A DNA stretch of 64,000 nucleotides from Gordius sp. MW1. Taxonomy: Eukaryota > Nematomorpha > Gordioida > Gordea > Gordiidae. Numbering within the stretch: position 1 is the first letter of the stretch; each line of letters starts with the position of its first letter. The stretch spans positions 30,318,001 to 30,382,000 of the forward strand of contig OZ038526.1 of the NCBI GenBank assembly GCA_964036665.1, read 5' to 3'. Positions 29,078-39,897 of this stretch are shown one piece after another. The position numbers and the translations under genes were made by a program. Below the pieces are notes generated by a model. It saw only the letters and a program-made list of their open reading frames with translations. It was not told the origin of the DNA and made no database searches.

Positions 29078-29663
29078 TAGAGATGCACCGATACCACTAT
29101 TTTGTGCCGATACCGATACCAGCCGATACTTAAGATTTTTTTGCCGATACCGATACCATGCCGATACTTATAATAAAAAAAATTTTATACTAAATGTCTA
29201 GTTTTTAAATGTTTCCTTAAATTTGAAGTGTTAACGGAATGTTTGTCTTTGCCCCCACGACTTATTTTAGCTTTGCATAATTCACAGATTACAATTTTTT
29301 CATCTGCTGACACAACAAAATAACTCCATAGTGTATCTAAAGAATCCATCTAAGGCTTAATATATAATAATTTTTAAAATAAAATAATATTTACTTAAAA
29401 GCGCAGTCGGAACAGATGGTCAATGAGTTTATTATACTCCACATAGAAATATTTATAGCCAATCAAATGAAACAATTTTCAAAAAATTTGAAAAGTCCTC
29501 TATTTTTTAATCGTAGGAGATACTATAAGTATTATTTTTTGAGTTTCAAATTAAAAAAGGTATCGGCTTGGTAATTGCCGATACTAGCAAAGTATCGGGC
29601 CGATTCTTTTGGCAAGGTATCGGCGCCGATACCATGCCGATACTTGGTATCGGTGCATCTCTA
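29078..29663. mobile_element. Deleted hAT element with ZBED-type gene remnant
   Basis: Ends TAGAGATGCACCGATACC and GGTATCGGTGCATCTCTA, with an 8-bp duplication ATTTATAT at 29070-29077 and 29664-29671. Sub-terminal CCGATACC words repeat several times. It inserted into the minisatellite. Confidence 0.93.
29185..29349 (-). pseudogene. BED zinc-finger N-terminus of a hAT transposase, truncated
   Basis: A 54-aa frame starting MDSLDTLWSYFVVS and containing CELCKAKISRGG then TSNLRKHLK, the Cys2...His pattern of a BED finger as in ZBED1/ZBED4-type transposases. The catalytic part is absent. This identifies the surrounding element as an internally deleted hAT of a different lineage from 21449-24125. 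Confidence 0.75.
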
Positions 29664-30983
29664 ATTTATATCCACTTTTACCGTGTCCTGGCTGCTGACC
29701 AATGGAAAAAAATGACCATTGGCCAAAATGTGTTTCGAAATTTTTTTTTTCGTTTTTTTTACTCTTATGAATTTATATCCACTTTTACCGTGTGCTGGCT
29801 GCTGACCAATGGAAAAAAATGACCATTGGCCACACTAAGCATCAAAATTTTTTTTCCGTTTTTTTGGCTATCATTGACTTATAGAGTATCTGTTGGTACT
29901 GACCAATGGAGAAAAAATGACCATTGGCCAAATTTTTGATTTTTTTAATTAAAAATTGTTCAAATTCAACAAAAAATTTCTCCCAACAATTCTGCAAATT
30001 CTTAACATTGTGGTGTTTTATAATATAATGTTTGTTAGACCCATAATCACTAAAGGCCGTAAAAACTAATGTAATACGCAACTAGATGCAAACACTAAAT
30101 CTAACCCTAACCCTTGCCTATATTACATTTTGCCTATATTAAATTTTGCTTATAAATGGAAAATATGTATAAATAATTAATTAATCATTAGGCATTTAAT
30201 ACCCCCCTATAGGCATTCTCGCCCCTTCCCACCTTTCTCGCCCATAAATTGCATAGCAAATATGATACATTTATACGGAGTATAGATGAGTCGTCCCCCT
30301 TCCCTTCCCCTCCTCCCCATCCCCTTCCCTTCTCCCCCTTCCCACGAGGGCCGAAGGCCCGAGTTTTATTTTTTCATTTTATTATATAATAAACATAAAA
30401 CACAACTTTATTATTTCATTATCTATTTAAAATTTAAATAGATAGTAAAATAATAATAACATAAAAACTTCATAATTCAACATAAAAACAATGTTTAAAA
30501 TAAAAAATATATGCATTCGGAAATACATTTAATGAGATTTCTGCTGCTGAACATCTTCAGCCAATTTGTTAATTCTTCGTTCAATTGATTGTAATGCTAT
30601 CCTCATGCAGGAATCTAGTCGCAATCGATTGCGTTTTTTAGTTTTTATATCCACCATAGCTGAGAAGCCTTTTTCACAAAAATATGTACTAGCGAAAGGC
30701 TGCAAATTTTGAATTGCTGCTGAAAACAATGGAGGATATTCTGCACGAATTTGTATCCAAAATTGCGGCAAACTTTTAGTTTTAAATAAAGATTTTAAAT
30801 TACAATCATTTATTAATTCTAATAATGAATCTTAAGGCAACGAGTTCGAATCCCCTGGTGAGTATTTTTTCTAAAGCTTTTCTGAATATTTTTATTTAAT
30901 TCTAATAAAATTTGGCGGCCCCCTGACAAACTTTCGCGACCCCCTAGGGGGTCACCCCCAGGTTAAGAATCACTGGTTTAGAA

Positions 30984-31447
30984 GATATTTATTCTATTAA
31001 CAATGAAGTGGGTGATAAATATTACCTTACTACAATTTTTGCATGGATATTTTTTAAAAATCTTTTTACCAAGTTTTAAAGGAATTGCCCCTTAAATTCC
31101 ATGATTAAAAAGTAAGTCCCCAATATTTGTTTAAAGTACATTCCAGTAATTGGTGACCAGAGTAGGTCGTATGACCTGCAAATATAATAATAAGATATCA
31201 GACATTTAAAATTTTTATGTCCACATCAATTTCAAACTTATATGAACCAATTTTGATACATGATCTGTAAATATAGTAAATTATTGTTTTTTTTATTTAA
31301 TTTTATATAATTGCAATTAATTAACATTTTTTGATAGTCAAACTTAAATAATTAGCTTAATAGGTATTAATTGATTGTTATAACAATGGCTTTTAGTTTA
31401 ATATGTGCCGATCTATTTAATGTTATACAAAAATATTTTTGCCAAAG
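30984..31447. other. Intergenic, likely promoter side of the next gene
   Basis: AT-rich, no recognised feature. The next gene starts at 31448. Confidence 0.4.
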
Positions 31448-34400
31448 ATGATCATGGAAAAAATGCCTAGTAATAATTTAGGTGAGAAAAGCTTGGAAGG
31501 TGAATCCACCCCTCGAATTTCATGGTATAGTGAGGAATTCGACAGCATGCTTAATGAAGATATAGTAAATTATGGATCGCCATTTGTTGATTTTGCGTAT
31601 ACATAAAATGTTCTTTATTTCTTTCACATTATAAGATTTTTGAGGCTTCAAATATAAATATGGCTGATTAACAATGAGAGTTTTTATTACGCATATATAT
31701 ATAGGAATGTGAAGAGTTAAAATTTGAAGAGAAAAGTAACAAACTCGAGCCGAGGAGTTCTGTTTTTGAGGAGGTCTTGTTCGGGGTGCTATGTGACATT
31801 TTTCCAGAAACAGAGACCGAACTTAAAATTGTTTTAGGTACTTAGCGATTGTGAAATTACCATATTTTTTTACACAACTTACATGAATTTGTAGAAATTT
31901 GTGACCGTCGATTGATAAACGCCGCCAAAATCATAGTGGAAAAGGCTTTTGAAAGAAAATTGAAGCAAGCTCAAAGCTCGGGAAAAGAGAAGGATGTATT
32001 GCTTAAACAAAGCGTCATTGAAGTATACATTTTAGATGCAATATTTTGCCTAATATAATTAATCTTTTAAATATTATGGTATTTCAAGAGTGCAGTATAT
32101 GTAGTCTCAATACTGTACAATTATTTAAAGACCACAGCTTAATTTTCTCTTCCCTATCATAATATTATAAAAAGCATAACCATTGATGGGTCAAGGGCAA
32201 TTAGTCGGCTTTAGCTCGAAAGCTGATTATTTTAATTAAAAGGTTTTTTAAAATTTATTATTATCAAAAGTTGAAAAAACTTATCGAACCCATGGTATTA
32301 TATGGTACAAAATAAAAATTTTAATATATCCGTTAAGGTCTAGAAAAGATGTTTAAAATTGTTTAGGTATTAACTTGGGATATGTCAGATGTGGAGAAAC
32401 AAGTAGTGGACAGTTTTGTGTGTGAATTCGGTGGCGATTTAATGGATGCGATTTGCTGTATCTTAGAGGGAACTGATTACCTAGCTGCAATATATGACAA
32501 ATTTCCACAAGACGTAAAATTATTTGATTGTGTTTTTCAAAAATAATTTTTTAATTTATATTTTGCAATGTACATTTTAAAAATAGGACTACTTAAAAAT
32601 ATAGAGAAACGGACGAAATTAAATTTTTTGGTTTAAGGCATAGTTGTTAGTTTTTTTTGTGCTAACTATAGACTTTACTTTAAATACGGATCTTTAGGCA
32701 GTGTTTTGCAAGCTTTTTTTAAGCAGATTACTCATTTTTTAAACGTCAATCTTGTAAAAAGAACTTTATGTACACAGTACACCCATGGGCGTAGCCGGGG
32801 GGGCCTAATTTACGAAAAAAAAATTTTCAATGCAAAAACTTTGAAAAAATAAAAAAATTTATGTTTTGCCTCCCCCCCCCTCTAATTGAACTTTCAAACG
32901 TTTTGCCCCCCCCCACCCCCCTAATCCAAAACCTGGCTACGCCCATGTGTACACCGAAATTATGCAAAACACATAAAATTGCTAAATATTTTACATTTAA
33001 TGCGAATTCAAAGGCCGAATGGATGAAAGAGGCCATCAATAACTGTCACTGTGCCTCTAAATATATCCCATTTACTCCCGAATGTCCTGAGACTTTAGCT
33101 ACACAACCCGAACAGGAAAATATTGCTGAAATTGATAATAAAAGTTTGACACGGAAAAAACTCAGCGATAGCGATATTTTATCTAACGCCGCTGTATTGA
33201 GTACGACGAAATACCAGAAAAAACGCAAAGATTCGGTCATAAAACATCCCCCATCGCGTCTCACATCAGTTCTCAAAAGTAATTTTAACATATTTAATTA
33301 TGGTTAATCTTTGAATACACTTAATTGTATTTGAATTTAGGCTCAAATCAAAGCTTTAGTTAAACCCGTCAGGTACTCAATTTGTTGAGTTACCCTAAGA
33401 CATTTTATGATCTTTAGAATTTTAAAAAAATATGATAATTAATTTAATCATATCGCTTATTGGATAAGATTCATATTCATATTCGTTATAATATTACCTT
33501 ATCTAAATTCGAAATGCGAACTAAACCTTTTACTGTTCTGAATAATCCCATTTGTAATATAATATCAGTTATTATTTCATGGGCGTAGCCAAGGTGGGGC
33601 AGGAACGGGCAGCTGCCCCCTCTAAATCCAAAAACTTGTTGAAATTTATTAGAATTATGGCTAAAGTTTTAAAAATGATTCTTTTGCCCCTCCCTCAATT
33701 ATTATTGCCCCCCCCTCTAATTCGAATGCTGGCTATGCCCTTGTATAATGTAACTTAATTATAAGGATTATAACAAACAATTTCCCTTAGAACCAGCCAA
33801 TCTATTAAGTATTGGACACTTTCCAGCCATTCCCTCTCGAGAACAAGTCGATTTCACGGCAAAGCTCAAATTGAACTATAGTTTGAAAGCCATACACAAA
33901 CGTATAGCCGAACTACAAACTATAAAGGAAGTTAGCAAAAGGGTAGAATCACCGACTCTATTGAAACTTCGAGAGAACCCTGTGTCCCAAAAAGTAATTT
34001 AACAATTATAAAAATTATCGATCTTTACTTTAAAACGATTATAAAAATTTGCAAACACTTTAAAATAATTCACAAGGTGTTAACAGCGGCTGCGGAGTTT
34101 GAAGAAAAGGCACGGACAAGTTTATTTGATCACAGAATGCACGAAAAAAAGGAGATGAGACTGAAGAAGATGAGAGAAAAAATGTTGGGCGGATTAACTC
34201 CTATTGAAGATTCGAACGAACCCGGCCCATCCTTATCTCAGAGTCAAACTCCTATCACGTCAAGAACATTAGTGTCGAGAAATACAAGGCTGTCACGGCC
34301 GGGAAACGTCGATGTTAAAAATGATGTTTTGCGAATATTTTCGAAATTTTTTCCTACCCACGAAGTCATGTTGGATTATGTGAAAGGTCAAGATGATGCT

Positions 34401-34913
34401 TTAAATATAAAAATAATCCCTCAACGCGTATATGACAAATTATCCTTACAGAATTTTGACAAGGAAAAAGCATGCATTTGGATTTGTGATCAAATGTATA
34501 AACAGTTAATTAAAGGGAATAACCAATGTCAAGAGTTAGACAAAAATACGAATAAGATGAATGATTCAAGTAACTTTGAAGAAGTTACTAGCTTAATTTT
34601 AAAATCTCTAGGCCAGGAGGACCAACTAATTCTAAGTATTAATACATTAGAGACTCTGTTCAAAATTTAATCATAACTCTTTATCATTAATTATTAACAA
34701 TTTTAAAATTATTATTCATAAGCACGTTTCAATATGTTTATTATTTAAGGTTCTTATATTGAGTCATGTGAAGGCTCTCTAAACAACGGGATCATGAAAA
34801 TTATCAGCAATCCAAAATACTTGGAGATTGTCTTAAATATGGCTGATCTTATTAAAGAAAATAGAGTAAGGCCACAAAACTCGGAAACACAAACGCCAAA
34901 ACCAACATCTTAA
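31448..34913 (+). CDS. Unrecognised multi-exon protein, eight inferred exons
   Basis: Not recognised. Exons inferred from splice sites and phase: 31448-31564, 31705-31837, 31895-32022, 32367-32513, about 32949(or 33012)-33278, 33791-33993, 34077-34635, 34750-34913. All phases agree except the entry of exon 5, where a MITE sits at the 3' splice site. The product starts MIMEKMPSNNLGEKS and ends TQTPKPTS. Exons 2-3 (LCDIFPETETELKIVL, INAAKIIVEKAFERK) have the spacing of a CUE-like three-helix fold, a weak resemblance. Exons 6-7 are charged and helical (AIHKRIAELQTIKEV, RMHEKKEMRLKKMREKM). No signal peptide or membrane segment is seen. AATAAA at 34966-34971 is a probable poly(A) signal. Confidence 0.7.
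32784..32947. mobile_element. MITE of the CATGGGCGTAGCCAGG family at a splice acceptor
   Basis: CATGGGCGTAGCCGGG to CCTGGCTACGCCCATG, flanked by GTACAC-like words on both sides. The sequence directly before it (TTATGTACACAG) looks like a 3' splice site and the reading frame after it (TPKLCKTHKIAKYF) looks coding, so the element seems to have landed at the intron-exon boundary of the surrounding gene. Confidence 0.75.
33578..33743. mobile_element. MITE of the CATGGGCGTAGCCAGG family in an intron
   Basis: CATGGGCGTAGCCAAG to GCTGGCTATGCCCTTG. It lies in the intron 33279-33790 of the gene above and is slightly more decayed than the copy at 32784. Confidence 0.7.
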
Positions 34914-36245
34914 AAATCCACTTTGAAATTCAGATTTATATTTGGATTATTGTAGTCTGAAGTTAAATAAATGGGTCGTTATAATCAATAACTATAAACG
35001 TAAAATTTTGAAATAAATAAGATCATACAAATGTAAACAATATTTTGATTTAGTCTATAAATTAAGCTAGCGCTTATATTATCGGCGTTAAATTAAAGCG
35101 ATGACATCAAATTGACAAAAAGCATGGTTTCATTCGTATACTCTTTAGGACTGCAATTAAAATATTTAATAAATAGTGCTAAAAATAATATTGTTTTAGC
35201 TATAATAACTAAGTATGGAGGGGAACATGTGTTTGTCTTCAAATCACTTATAGAGTTATGGGAATTTTAAGTAGACTAAATCATAGTTTGGAATTTCTTG
35301 CTCAAGCCTGGCTAACAAAAGTATCCTTGCAATATTGATAAGGAAGGTCTTTCCTTTTAAAATTTTAATAAATAGGAGCAAAGGATCGCATCACAATCAT
35401 CTATAAACTAACCTACTTTTTTGAATTTATAAACTTATAACAATAGTATAAAAAGGATTTAAGTTTAAATTAATAGTGACTAGAACGTAATTTGCAAAAA
35501 ACCATGTATTATATAATTTATACATATAAAAAAAATTGTTCGGAAATAATCATAGATCAACATGCGTCAATGATTTGTATTAAATCATTACTTAAATACT
35601 GTAAATATAGGCTTTCTTAAAAACAATATTATAAAATCCATATTTAAGAAGTTCAAATCCAAGATAAAAATGGATAGCCCAAAAAACACTCGAAGTTAAT
35701 CGTTAAGAGACTTCTTAAACAAGTCTATCATAATTAATCAATTTAGATTTTCATATTTGAATGATGTCAGCATTTCTCATAAAACATTTTCAAATCTAAT
35801 GACTTGCTTAAAATATATGGTAAAATGGAATAATACGCGTTATTTTAAAAATTAGCCAAATCTATTGGTGCATATGCATAACAGGATTAACATTAGATTT
35901 TATTTTTCCCTTTAAATTATCCTTAGTGCTATTATAAATTCACAGGAGTCGGCTGTTGACCATATGGAATACCCTAAATTTAAAATTTTATTATTCTAAG
36001 AGAACCATTATTTTAATAAATCGCTAAATTAAAGAATCAATTTAACCAATAAGTTATTATGTAAAGCCTATTATTGAACCTTTTGCGATTATTAAATACT
36101 CACGACTTACGTCATCTTTCTAACATTTAATGGTAAATATCTAATAACAATAATTTATGTATTCCATGTAAAGCACGGTGTTGCTTAAATAAATGTTGAT
36201 TCCTTATATCGTCGTTTCGAGGCCTGCATGAATTTCTAATAAGTG
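34914..36245. other. Intergenic, nothing recognised
   Basis: AT-rich spacer between two plus-strand genes. No repeat or ORF of interest. Confidence 0.45.
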
Positions 36246-38541
36246 ATGGCTGATCCTCCGGATGATGATGATGCCATTGATAATCCTGATGATAAAGAGC
36301 CTCAAAGTAAACGAGAATCTCTTGCAGTGGAAGACGAGGAAGAAGATGGGATGGATGAAAAGGAAAATGATCCGGAAGATACGAGTACATTTCCCAAAAT
36401 TACTATACAATCTACGACTGCCTCTCCAGAAACTCAATCATCCGAAGAGCAAAGTAATATAGTCGATGAGGATGGAGATAAAGAAAACGTAGTAGAACCC
36501 TTGCCTATCGCAAAGACTGGTAGCATTACAACCTCGGTTAAAATTATTCTAAATGTGGAGAATAAGAAAGATCAAGAGAAAGGAGAAAAGAGTAAACTTG
36601 TAAAAGAATCTACTGTGTCCGCTGGAGGAAAAGAGATGGCTACAAGCAGCGAAATTAGGGAGTCACCGGTAATCTTCATAAGTATTTTATAGTAATTAAG
36701 TTAATTTAACAAATGTATTAAAAATAGACATTTTTATATTATATATACGCAAAATAAATAATACTTTCAAAAATTAATTTATAACAAAATTTTATAATTT
36801 GTATAAGGGTACGAAAAAGATTAAAGGATCGACTTTTCCAACACCCATATCCAAAACAGAAACCGAAAAAGACGGTAAACAAATTTCACGAAATGCCAGT
36901 ATAGGTAAAATAAAACACCCTGAAGAAAGGGCTAAAACGACAGAACCTAAAAAACAGCATATGAATACCACAACGCGTTCTAAAATAGCTGATATAAGAG
37001 CTCTGTGGAAAGAACGAGATTCCCGTGCCTCCCAAGCTAGGGGTACCAAGCTCGGAACCCCTGTTCCTGTGCCACGCTTGGCATTATTGCAAGGCTCAGA
37101 ACCAGTTTCAACAAGACTTGAAATGTGGGAAGATAGGACTGATAAAAGTATATTCTCTTCGGTTACATCTTCGAGAACAAGTATAAGCGGAGCGGGAGGC
37201 AAAGGACCTAGCCCACCTAAAGGAGTGAGGCCCATCGTAAAACCGAATAAAAACATTTCAAGCATAACTGAAACGGTTTTCGAAGGCAAAGGTGTGGCAA
37301 CACCCAAGCCCTTAGCTCCGATGAAGCAAATTTTTGTAGGCTCGAACAAAATTGATAAAACCTCAACTAAGGATGTGATAACACGAAGTGATAGTACTAA
37401 ACCCATAGTAACTCCTTCACCATCCCCAAAATATAAAGCTAATATGGCTTTAAACAAGATTGGTACAAAGTTACCAGTTTTAGCGGACAAGGACAGTGAA
37501 ACAAAGAAACCGGAAAGTCAGGAAATGACTAAAACAGTTATTGGGACAGCTGTAATTAGTAAAACACATGAACCAATCCCGACTCCAATGTCGGATGTTA
37601 AAATGAATATTAAAAAAATAGGCATTGCTCTACCCATGTTAGCCACCGCAGGTCCAGGTAATTAAATTAATAAATAACATTTTAATTTTTAATTTACAAA
37701 TATTTATTACTAAATGGATTTAAACAAACGAAAGAGTAGCGGCCGTTCAAACTCAGCCCTCAACGTTGTCCCATGTGAAAACTTCGGTACCAGTCGCAGC
37801 AGAACCCAGTGTGGGGAAAACAATTGCGGCAGGAGCTAAATTGAATTTTAATCCAGCTATGATGATGCCTGGTATGCCAAAAGGTGGGTTCGTAAGCGTT
37901 AAAGATATCAAAAAAGCCAAACTTGAAGAGTCGTCTCTACCTTCAAGTGTTTCCGATGTTACTGCGAATCAACAAACCCATAATGTAACAAGCACTACAA
38001 CAACATTTTCAAACCAGGATATTACAATCCCTTCAAATAGTGATTTTGCGATTAAACCGCACGTTCCAAAAGTGGCTAGTGGTATAGTTAATGTTGAAAA
38101 ATGGGGAGCCTTAGGGGGAGCTGTCGCTAATATTATAAAGATTAAAAAGGGTGAAGATGTAACTGATAAAGATGCAACTGCCGCATCTGGCATAAAAAGT
38201 GGCAGTCCTATGACTTTAACCGATTTCGAGAAAGGTTCAAAAAGTGATAGTAATGTCTTTAATTCGTTCAAAGGTTTTTCTCCCGATAAATTTGATTTCA
38301 TTAATACTGACAAAGATTATGATGACGACGCAGAATCTCCCGAAATAGGAAGTGATACATCGCAAGGTAGGTTTCATTAATTGCTTTAATTCTATTATTA
38401 ATTATTATGTGAAAATCTTATTTAATAAAAATATTTAACAAAATAGCCGTAAATTTGCCGGATATACAAATGCATGACCTATTGCAATCAAAAGCTAAAG
38501 TTAAACCTCACAAGAAGAGCAGGCCAACTAAAGGAAGTTGA
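36246..38541 (+). CDS. Unrecognised acidic, low-complexity protein, 664 aa, four exons
   Basis: Not recognised. Exons 36246-36668, 36808-37657, 37740-38366, 38447-38541 give 1995 nt with all phases consistent. It starts MADPPDDDDAIDNPDDKEPQ. The first 100 residues are very acidic. The middle is rich in Ser, Thr, Lys and Pro, with SKIADIRALWKERDSRASQA (a short amphipathic stretch) and PVPRLALLQG. It ends QMHDLLQSKAKVKPHKKS then RPTKGS. That basic tail resembles the capping-protein-interaction (CPI) motif (L...K.R.KP..RRP) of actin regulators such as FAM21, CapZIP and CD2AP; this is a visual resemblance only. No membrane segment; probably largely disordered. AATAAA follows at 38550. It converges with the minus-strand gene ending at 38648. 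Confidence 0.8.
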
Positions 38542-38647
38542 TACATGTAAATAAAATATATGGTTTATATAGTGTTAATAATGTTTTACATACTAAGTTA
38601 TGTTTAAATCAATGGTGAATAAAATGCTATGCTAACACGTTTACATT

Positions 38648-39607
38648 TTATATATCTTTGTCAAAATCCGATTCTAAAAAAGACAGCTGTGACGTTAAAT
38701 TCAATTGGATTTGGTGCATAGACATTTGACGTTTAAGTAATGTCGCTAAATGTTCAATATAGCTTTCTTGGCTTTGTATGAGAACATCTTGAGCTTTGAT
38801 TTTTTTGTAAATGTAATTTAATGGTATATCTGCAATGTCATTTTTGCTAAACGTTTCAGGTGAATTGTCTAAATTATTCATTTCAAATAGGCCGCTAGAA
38901 GATCGCAAAACTGGATTCACTAAATACCCATTACTTAAATGGTTGTCTTTAATAGTTTTATTAATTTCACCAGTTTTAGCGTCACCAGCAATATTAGCAA
39001 TGTCTCCTGGTTGATTGACGCCTCCATTTAACGTATTCGCATTTGTTTCAAATAAACCTTTTAATTCTAATAGGCATAAATTTTGCTGTTGGTTGGGAGC
39101 CAGCTCTTGCTTTAAATCATCAAGCAAAATTCCTGAAGATACGTTTTGGGAGGAATCGCTTAAATCAATTAAATTAAAATCTAAATCGACTGTTTCTTTA
39201 TTTGTTGATATATGCTTAACCTTATTCGGAATTTCAGTTAAGGTTTCTTTGATATAAATTCCAAAATTTTCAAATTTCATTATGCTTTCTTTTAAACTGT
39301 TCAAAGTATTTTTGAGACATTTTAATTTACGAGATAAATTAATGAATTCGTTTATCCGACATTCTTCTTTACTTTTTAATATTTGAACTCGTTTTTCCAT
39401 ATGAGTTCTAAACACTAAGTTTTCATTAATAATATCATCTCTTTCGCGTGATGCCGTTTTAATTTCTTGCTGGAGTTTATATATGAATTCCTCTTGTGCT
39501 TTTAATGCATTATCCTTTTCACTTAAGGTTGATTTTAATTGTTCAAAATCCTTTTTAACGTTATACAAAAATTTTAATCGATCATCAACATTATCTGAAA
39601 AAAACAT
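38648..39607 (-). CDS. Coiled-coil protein, 319 aa or 3' exon of a longer gene
   Basis: Not recognised. Residues about 1-130 are a strongly charged heptad-like coiled coil (KDFEQLKSTLSEKDNALKAQ, YKLQQEIKTASRERDD, INEFINLSRKLKCLKNTL). The middle is acidic and polar. The end is again helical (YIEHLATLLKRQMSMHQI) and stops at FDKDI. Two readings: it starts at the ATG at 39607 (MFFSDNVDD), or 39594 is a phase-1 3' splice site (TTTTTTTCAG) and this is a terminal exon. The upstream minus-strand gene has a phase-1 donor at 40170 that would fit. Clearly coding; the gene boundary is uncertain. Confidence 0.7.
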   Translation of the reverse strand: MFFSDNVDDRLKFLYNVKKDFEQLKSTLSEKDNALKAQEEFIYKLQQEIKTASRERDDIINENLVFRTHMEKRVQILKSKEECRINEFINLSRKLKCLKNTLNSLKESIMKFENFGIYIKETLTEIPNKVKHISTNKETVDLDFNLIDLSDSSQNVSSGILLDDLKQELAPNQQQNLCLLELKGLFETNANTLNGGVNQPGDIANIAGDAKTGEINKTIKDNHLSNGYLVNPVLRSSSGLFEMNNLDNSPETFSKNDIADIPLNYIYKKIKAQDVLIQSQESYIEHLATLLKRQMSMHQIQLNLTSQLSFLESDFDKDI

Positions 39608-39897
39608 ATATATATACTTTATCAACAGTTTTAAAGCAAATTAAGAAAGGTGATAATGAAACCATAATGCATTGTTGACAGACTATATATATTTATATAG
39701 TTGAAAAATCCTATTTGTTTGAGATATAGACAATGGCTTACGTCTTAAACTAACTTCTTAATTTTTTATATTTTTGTTTGTATACCAAAAATAAAAAGAG
39801 AAGTTGCTTTTAAACCAAACTACTAAATCATAAAGAATTATTTTTCGCAATTTTATTTTCATAATTATGAAATTTTGTACAAACGAAAAACATGACT

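Larger units (their letters stand above)
28795..29945. repeat. Minisatellite, about five units of 100-125 bp
   Basis: Each unit contains GCTGACCAATGGAAAAAAATG followed by ACCATTGGCCAAAATGTG, that is, CCAATGG/CCATTGG in inverted order, then a T-rich tract with ACTATTATGA. The third unit is split by the element at 29078-29663. Confidence 0.8.
28475..30260. mobile_element. Insertion with ATTGCTATGCAATTTATGGG inverted ends
   Basis: Left end 28475-28494 ATTGCTATGCAATTTATGGG and right end 30241-30260 are complementary at 19 of 20 positions. It lies inside the decayed hAT copy and contains the minisatellite and the ZBED MITE. No transposase was recognised. The target duplication could not be set. 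A copy of the ATTGCTATGCAATTTA end also occurs at about 28757. Confidence 0.55.
28355..30975 (-). pseudogene. Decayed hAT copy with nested insertion
   Basis: A defective sister of the element at 21449-24125. Ends CAACGGTTCTTAAC and GGTTAAGAATCACTG, flanked by GTTTAGAG (28347-28354) and GTTTAGAA (30976-30983), a 7/8 match 8-bp duplication. Only the last 80 residues of the transposase survive (30771-30529, minus: FASTYFCEKGFSAMVDIKTK ... QQQKSH). Most of the gene is deleted just beyond about 30835. Between 28475 and 30260 lies foreign sequence with its own inverted ends. Confidence 0.88.

Noticed and set aside
32827-33291. Minus-strand frames of 70 and 81 aa
   Set aside because: Antisense to exon 5 of the plus-strand gene and to the MITE beside it.
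36127-38313. Minus-strand frames up to 232 aa opposite the 664-aa gene
   Set aside because: The plus-strand frame shows coherent exons with splice sites and composition. The antisense frames arise from its biased codons.
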